From contig CALDOU010000058.1 in the NCBI GenBank assembly GCA_937912175.1, forward strand, positions 1 through 10,955: a DNA stretch of 10,955 bases, read 5' to 3'. The translations under genes were made by a program, and so were the position numbers. Source of the DNA: an uncultured Clostridia bacterium (GTDB lineage Bacteria; Bacillota; Clostridia; Oscillospirales; Acutalibacteraceae). Numbering within the stretch: the stretch's first letter is position 1; every line of letters begins with the position of its first letter. Under the pieces are notes generated by a model. It saw only the letters and a list, made by a program, of their open reading frames with translations, was not told where the DNA came from and ran no database searches. Below, piece by piece: positions 7,067 through 10,955 of this stretch.

Positions 7067-9052
7067 ATGACTTTGGAAGATGCAAAAATACAAGCGGAAA
7101 AATACAGAAAAGATATTGAATATCATAATAAAAAATATTATGAAGAGGATGCTCCGGAAATAGATGATTTTGAATATGATATGCTTGTAAAAAAGTTGGA
7201 AGAGCTTGAAAAACAATTTCCGGAAATTTTATCACAGAATTCACCTACCCAAAATGTAGGGGGAAGGGCTTCTTTAAAATTTTCCCCTGTGGTTCATGAT
7301 GTTAAAATGGAAAGTTTGCACGATTCTTTCTCGTTAGATGAAATAGTTGCTTTTGATAAAAGGGTGAGGGGTATAATAAAAAAACCTCTATATACTGTGG
7401 AGCCTAAAATTGACGGGCTTTCGGTTTCTGTTGAATATGTTAACGGAAAGTTGTTTAGAGCCTCTACACGCGGAGACGGTCAAATCGGTGAAGATATAAC
7501 CGAAAACATCCTTACGATATCTACTCTTCCAAAAAAACTAAAAGAAAATATTCCTTTTTTGGAAGTTCGCGGCGAAGTATATATGTCCAAAGAAAATTTT
7601 TTGGAGTTAACCAAATCACAAGAATCGGAAGGTGTTAAGAGTTTTAAAAATCCACGTAATGCCGCAGCCGGTTCATTAAGGCAAAAAGATTCAAAAATAA
7701 CGGCTTCCAGAAAATTGGATATATTTATATTTAATGTTCAAAAAATAGAAGGCAAAATTTTAAATTCCCATAAAGAATCTTTGGATTTTTTAAAGTATTT
7801 AGGATTGCCGGTTTTACCTTTTTGTAATAGATATTCCGAATTAAAAGATGTTTTGGCGGAAATTGAACGTATTGGAAAAATAAAGATAGATCTGCCATTT
7901 CAAACTGATGGCGCTGTTGTAAAAATTGATTTATTTGAAGATCGAAAAGTGCTTGGCAGTACTTCTAAATTTCCTCGTTGGGCAGAGGCTTTTAAATATC
8001 CCCCCGAGGAAAAGGTGACAAAACTTTTAAATATTGATATAAATGTTGGGAGAACCGGAGTTTTAACTCCTACCGGGATTTTGGAGCCTGTACTTATTTC
8101 AGGGAGTACAGTAGGAAGAGTGACGCTTCATAATCAAGATTTTATTGATGAAAAAGATATAAGAATAGGTGATACTGTAGTTATACGGAAAGCCGGAGAA
8201 ATTATTCCCGAAATAGTAAAAGTGAACTCGCATTCCGAAAACTCAGTACCGTTTAAGTTACCGAAAAGTTGTCCTTCTTGCGGTTCGGAGGTTGTTCGTG
8301 TTGATGATGAAGTTGCTATGCGTTGTGTTAATACAGACTGCCCCTCGCAGCTTTTAAGGAATTTAATCCATTTTGTATCAAAATCAGCGATGAATATAGA
8401 TGGCCTTGGCGAGACTTTGGTTACTAAAATGCTTGAAGATAAAATTATAGTTTCTGCATCTGATATTTATAAACTCAGTAAAAATGATCTTGTCAATATG
8501 GAAAGAATGGGAGAAAAATCTTCTTCGAATATCTTAAATGCAATAGAAAATTCAAAAGCCAGGGGTTTGGATAAGCTTTTATTCGCTTTAGGAATACGCC
8601 ATGTTGGACAAAAAGCATCAAAACTAATTGCCTCTAAATTTAAAAGTATAGATAATTTAATAAACGCCGCAAAAGAAGATATAAGTTCAATCCCCGGTAT
8701 AGGTGGGATTATTGCCGACAGTATTGTATCATATTTTTCTGTTCCCCAGAATATCACACTTATAGAAAATTTAAAGAGCCATAATGTTTCTATGAAGTTT
8801 CAAAACAGCGTGGAAAATCAAAAATTAGAAAACGTTACTTTTGTATTGACGGGTTCTTTAAATAATTATACTCGAGGAGAAGCTACGGAGATTATTGAAA
8901 AATTAGGCGGAAAAGTCACCTCAAGTGTTTCTAAAAATACAACTTATGTTTTAGCGGGTTCTGACCCCGGAAGTAAAGTAGATAAAGCAAAAAAATTAGG
9001 AATAAATATAATTTCCGAATCTGATTTTGAGAATCTTATAAAAACCGAATAA
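7067..9052 (+). CDS. ligA: NAD-dependent DNA ligase
   Basis: Seals nicks in replication and repair using NAD, via an enzyme-AMP intermediate. It is 661 residues, full length for LigA. In order: domain Ia (about 1-65) with the NKKYY...D..YD nicotinamide-binding features; the adenylation domain with KIDG (114-117; Lys114 is adenylated), STRGDGQIGEDITENI (133-148), LEVRGEVYM (165-173) and TDGAVVKID (280-288); an OB fold with VGRTGVLTPTGILEPV (327-342); a four-cysteine zinc finger (Cys402, 405, 420, 425); helix-hairpin-helix repeats, including IPGIGG (542-547); and a C-terminal BRCT domain (about 588-659). No domain is missing. The start is ATG with a weak AAAAGG site 10 bases upstream. It follows pdp by only 20 bases, an uncommon partner for ligA, and a hairpin terminator follows at once. 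Confidence 0.97.
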   Translation: MTLEDAKIQAEKYRKDIEYHNKKYYEEDAPEIDDFEYDMLVKKLEELEKQFPEILSQNSPTQNVGGRASLKFSPVVHDVKMESLHDSFSLDEIVAFDKRVRGIIKKPLYTVEPKIDGLSVSVEYVNGKLFRASTRGDGQIGEDITENILTISTLPKKLKENIPFLEVRGEVYMSKENFLELTKSQESEGVKSFKNPRNAAAGSLRQKDSKITASRKLDIFIFNVQKIEGKILNSHKESLDFLKYLGLPVLPFCNRYSELKDVLAEIERIGKIKIDLPFQTDGAVVKIDLFEDRKVLGSTSKFPRWAEAFKYPPEEKVTKLLNIDINVGRTGVLTPTGILEPVLISGSTVGRVTLHNQDFIDEKDIRIGDTVVIRKAGEIIPEIVKVNSHSENSVPFKLPKSCPSCGSEVVRVDDEVAMRCVNTDCPSQLLRNLIHFVSKSAMNIDGLGETLVTKMLEDKIIVSASDIYKLSKNDLVNMERMGEKSSSNILNAIENSKARGLDKLLFALGIRHVGQKASKLIASKFKSIDNLINAAKEDISSIPGIGGIIADSIVSYFSVPQNITLIENLKSHNVSMKFQNSVENQKLENVTFVLTGSLNNYTRGEATEIIEKLGGKVTSSVSKNTTYVLAGSDPGSKVDKAKKLGINIISESDFENLIKTE

Positions 9053-9059
9053 AATAACT

Positions 9060-9086
9060 GGCCAATAACTGAAAATGTTATTGGCC
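9060..9086 (+). terminator. Hairpin terminator after ligA, possibly used from both sides
   Basis: A perfect 10-base stem, GGCCAATAAC (9060-9069) and GTTATTGGCC (9077-9086), encloses a 7-base loop. It begins 7 bases after the ligA stop. On the + strand it is followed by GATTTAAATTTTG, a moderately T-rich tail. Read on the - strand, it is followed by AGTTATTTTATT, also T-rich, so it could also end transcripts of the glycosylase operon coming from the right. The stem is clear; two-way use is inference. Confidence 0.82.
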
Positions 9087-9087
9087 G

Positions 9088-9222
9088 ATTTAAATTTTGT
9101 AACATTTAATATATACGATTTGCCATAGTTTGGTTTTAAATAAAAAATAAACGGAATATATTTTTTGACAAGTGGGTTTGGTTGTTTATTACCGATATAT
9201 TTTTGAATTGCCGAATAAATAT
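9088..9222. other. AT-rich spacer between convergent genes, no gene seen
   Basis: These 135 bases separate the ligA terminator from the 3' end of the glycosylase gene. I see no reading frame with a ribosome site, no RNA gene and no mobile-element end. A TTGACA at 9165-9170 has no -10 box at a usable distance. Two loosely similar AT-rich stretches recur at about 9151-9168 and 9191-9206. The most likely reading is untranslated 3' sequence shared by the two transcripts. Confidence 0.6.
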
Positions 9223-9807
9223 TTATTTTTCTTGATAAGTACGGGTGCAGATTTCTTGAATTTTAAGTTTTAAGTTATTAAAATCTTCTTCAACTAAAAC
9301 TTTTTGATTGGGGTTTCTTAGTATTGCGGCGGGATGAATTGTTGGCATCATCAGTATTTTCTTCTTTTGATAAAAGTTTCCGTGATCACGAGTGATTTTT
9401 ATATTGGGGTCTATAATTTTCATAGCAGCAATTCTTCCTACTGCTACGATTATTTTTGGTTTTAAGAATAAAGTTTGATTTCTGAGCCAATTTATACATA
9501 ATTCCTGTTCCTCGGGGAGAGGATCTCTGTTTTTGGGCGGTCTGCATTTTACTATATTTGCTATGTAAATATTTTTTTCACGTGAAAGTCCTATTTGTTC
9601 TAACATTGAGTCCAATAATTTCCCGGATCTTCCTACAAACGGTTTGCCTTGCAAATCCTCTTGCTCGCCGGGGCCCTCGCCGATAAACATGACTTCTGCG
9701 TTTGGATTTCCGTACCCGAAAACTACGTTTGTTCTGGTTTGACATAAAGGACATTTAGTACATTTTATACAATCGCTTTTTAAATTTTCCCAGGATTCAT
9801 ACATCAT
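9223..9807 (-). CDS. Uracil-DNA glycosylase, family 4 (Fe-S)
   Basis: Removes uracil from DNA to begin base excision repair. The start chosen is the ATG at 9807, giving 194 residues, because AAAGGTGAG (9825-9817) lies just upstream; an in-frame ATG at 9831 has no ribosome site, and another ATG follows directly at 9804. In this numbering GEGPGEQED (43-51) is the active-site motif A, and HPAAILR (from His158) is motif B. GKPFVGRSGKLLD is the conserved segment between them. Four cysteines are placed to hold a 4Fe-4S cluster: Cys16 and Cys19 (KCTKCPL), Cys88 (VKCRPPKNRDP) and Cys104. Extra cysteines at 13 and 22 make a CxxCxxCxxC run. It is the second gene after ychF, 39 bases downstream, and converges on ligA. 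A relation to phage SPO1 polymerase-type proteins is historical naming for the same family. Confidence 0.94.
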   Translation of the reverse strand: MMYESWENLKSDCIKCTKCPLCQTRTNVVFGYGNPNAEVMFIGEGPGEQEDLQGKPFVGRSGKLLDSMLEQIGLSREKNIYIANIVKCRPPKNRDPLPEEQELCINWLRNQTLFLKPKIIVAVGRIAAMKIIDPNIKITRDHGNFYQKKKILMMPTIHPAAILRNPNQKVLVEEDFNNLKLKIQEICTRTYQEK

Positions 9808-9846
9808 TGATCTTTTCTCACCTTTAAACATATTTAATTATATAAG

Positions 9847-10941
9847 TTATACGTTGAATCGGAATAAAACAATGTCTCCTTCATTCATGACATAATCTTT
9901 TCCTTCTGAACGAACCAACCCTTTTTCTTTTGCGGCATTTAAAGATCCGCACTTCATTAAATTTTCAAAAGATATTACTTCCGCTCTTATAAATCCCCTT
10001 TCAAAATCACTATGAATTTTTCCTGCCGCTTGGGGGGCTTTGGTGCCTTTTTTTATTGTCCACGCTCTTACTTCCGGTTTTCCGGCAGTAAGATAAGAAA
10101 TAAGACCGAGCAAAGAATAACATGCTGATATTAACCTATCTAAGCCGGATTTTTCGAGCCCTATATCTTTTAAAAATTCTAATTTTTCCTGAGCATTCAT
10201 TTCGGAAATTTGAGCTTCAAGTTCGGCACAGATCGGTAATACTCCGGAGTTTTCGGATTCCGCTATTTTTTTAACTTGTATATATTTTTCGTTTTTATCC
10301 ACTCCGTTTGAAAAGTCTTCTTCGGACATATTTGCGGCATAGATAACCGGTTTTGATGTTAATAATCCAAGAGTATTAACATATTCTTTTTCTTCTTCGG
10401 TGTAGTCTATAGATTTGGCTGATTTTCCTTCTTGCAAAGATTTCAAAATTCGTTGGCAAAGTTCTAAATCCGTTGTATATTTCTTGTCGGCTTTTAATAA
10501 CTTTTCTATTTTTTGTATTTTCTTTTCAATTGCTTCAATATCGGAAAAAATAAGTTCCAAGTTGATTATTTCTATATCTTTTGCGGGATTGACTTCTCCG
10601 TTTACGTGAATAATGTTATTGTTTTCAAAACATCTTACAACATGGACTATTGCGTCAACTTCCCTTATATTGGCCAAAAATTTATTTCCGAGTCCTTCGC
10701 CTTTTGCGGCTCCTTTTACGAGTCCTGCTATATCTACAAATTCAATGGTGGCGGGGGTTGTTTTTTCCGGATTGTACATTTCGGATAATTTTTGTAACTT
10801 TTCGTTGGGAACGGAAACTATTCCAACGTTGGGTTCAACTGTACAAAATGGATAATTTGCGGACATAGCCCCTGCGTTGGTTATAGCGTTAAAAAGTGTG
10901 CTTTTGCCTACATTCGGTAAGCCTACTATTCCTATTTTCAT
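9847..10941 (-). CDS. ychF: Ribosome-binding ATPase YchF (Obg-like)
   Basis: A universally conserved P-loop protein of the Obg group that prefers ATP to GTP and associates with ribosomes. It is 364 residues and complete, with ATG at 10941 and CAGAGG (10955-10950) 8 bases upstream, at the window edge. Visible motifs are the P-loop GLPNVGKST (7-15), switch II DIAGL (70-74) with GEGLGNKFL (81-89), and NMSE (204-207) in place of the GTP-specific NKxD, which is the known basis of ATP preference. CAE (238-240) is the G5 equivalent. A helical coiled insert spans about 125-190. The C-terminal TGS-like domain carries KKGTKAPQAAGKIHSDFERG and ends in DIVLFRFNV, the normal end of the family. Its promoter lies outside the window. 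The glycosylase gene follows after 39 bases and is probably cotranscribed. Confidence 0.97.
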   Translation of the reverse strand: MKIGIVGLPNVGKSTLFNAITNAGAMSANYPFCTVEPNVGIVSVPNEKLQKLSEMYNPEKTTPATIEFVDIAGLVKGAAKGEGLGNKFLANIREVDAIVHVVRCFENNNIIHVNGEVNPAKDIEIINLELIFSDIEAIEKKIQKIEKLLKADKKYTTDLELCQRILKSLQEGKSAKSIDYTEEEKEYVNTLGLLTSKPVIYAANMSEEDFSNGVDKNEKYIQVKKIAESENSGVLPICAELEAQISEMNAQEKLEFLKDIGLEKSGLDRLISACYSLLGLISYLTAGKPEVRAWTIKKGTKAPQAAGKIHSDFERGFIRAEVISFENLMKCGSLNAAKEKGLVRSEGKDYVMNEGDIVLFRFNV

Positions 10942-10955
10942 AATGTATACCTCTG

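Noticed and set aside
9165..9170. TTGACA as a -35 box in the convergent spacer
   Set aside because: No -10 box at 15-19 bases, and no + strand gene lies downstream.
9214..9227. Perfect 14-base palindrome AATAAATATTTATT over the glycosylase stop codon
   Set aside because: Only A and T and no loop, so it cannot form a stable hairpin; expected by chance in such AT-rich sequence.
9808..9831. A longer N-terminus for the uracil-DNA glycosylase from the ATG at 9831
   Set aside because: No ribosome site upstream, and the extra codons cover the AAAGGTGAG that serves the ATG at 9807.
10415..10868. Several overlapping + strand reading frames opposite ychF
   Set aside because: They are antisense shadows of a strongly conserved gene, without ribosome sites or recognisable protein features.

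Overview
The window looks like an ordinary housekeeping and salvage stretch of a low-GC Gram-positive-type bacterium. The reasons are AT-rich codon use, strong purine-rich ribosome binding sites (AGGAGG, GGGGG), one TTG and one GTG start, the standard code (tryptophan is TGG), and proteins that read like Bacillota versions. The LigA and YchF sequences feel closest to Clostridia. That placement is inference from memory of the families, not from a search.

Left block (1 to about 9052, all + strand): a nucleoside uptake and breakdown operon. It begins with the 3' end of deoD (purine nucleoside phosphorylase). It continues with a complete BMP-type nucleoside ABC importer: a substrate-binding protein, a double ATPase and two permeases. 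deoC (deoxyribose-phosphate aldolase) and a pyrimidine-nucleoside phosphorylase (pdp/deoA) follow. The importer genes overlap or nearly abut, and the later gaps are 20 to 50 bases, so one transcript is likely. The importer should bring nucleosides in. DeoD and Pdp split them into base plus (deoxy)ribose-1-phosphate, and DeoC cleaves deoxyribose-5-phosphate to acetaldehyde and glyceraldehyde-3-phosphate. The mutase that links these steps (DeoB) is not in the window. ligA (NAD-dependent DNA ligase) follows pdp by only 20 bases and ends at a strong hairpin terminator.

Right block (9223 to 10941, - strand): ychF (Obg-family ATPase) followed by a family 4 Fe-S uracil-DNA glycosylase, transcribed toward ligA. 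The two blocks converge on a 170-base AT-rich spacer. It holds the hairpin, which may serve both directions.

I found no mobile element, CRISPR array, RNA gene, phage gene or convincing undescribed system. The points most worth a second look are the substrate-binding protein with a membrane anchor in place of a lipobox, the attachment of ligA to a nucleoside operon, and a candidate promoter/operator just upstream of the importer genes.
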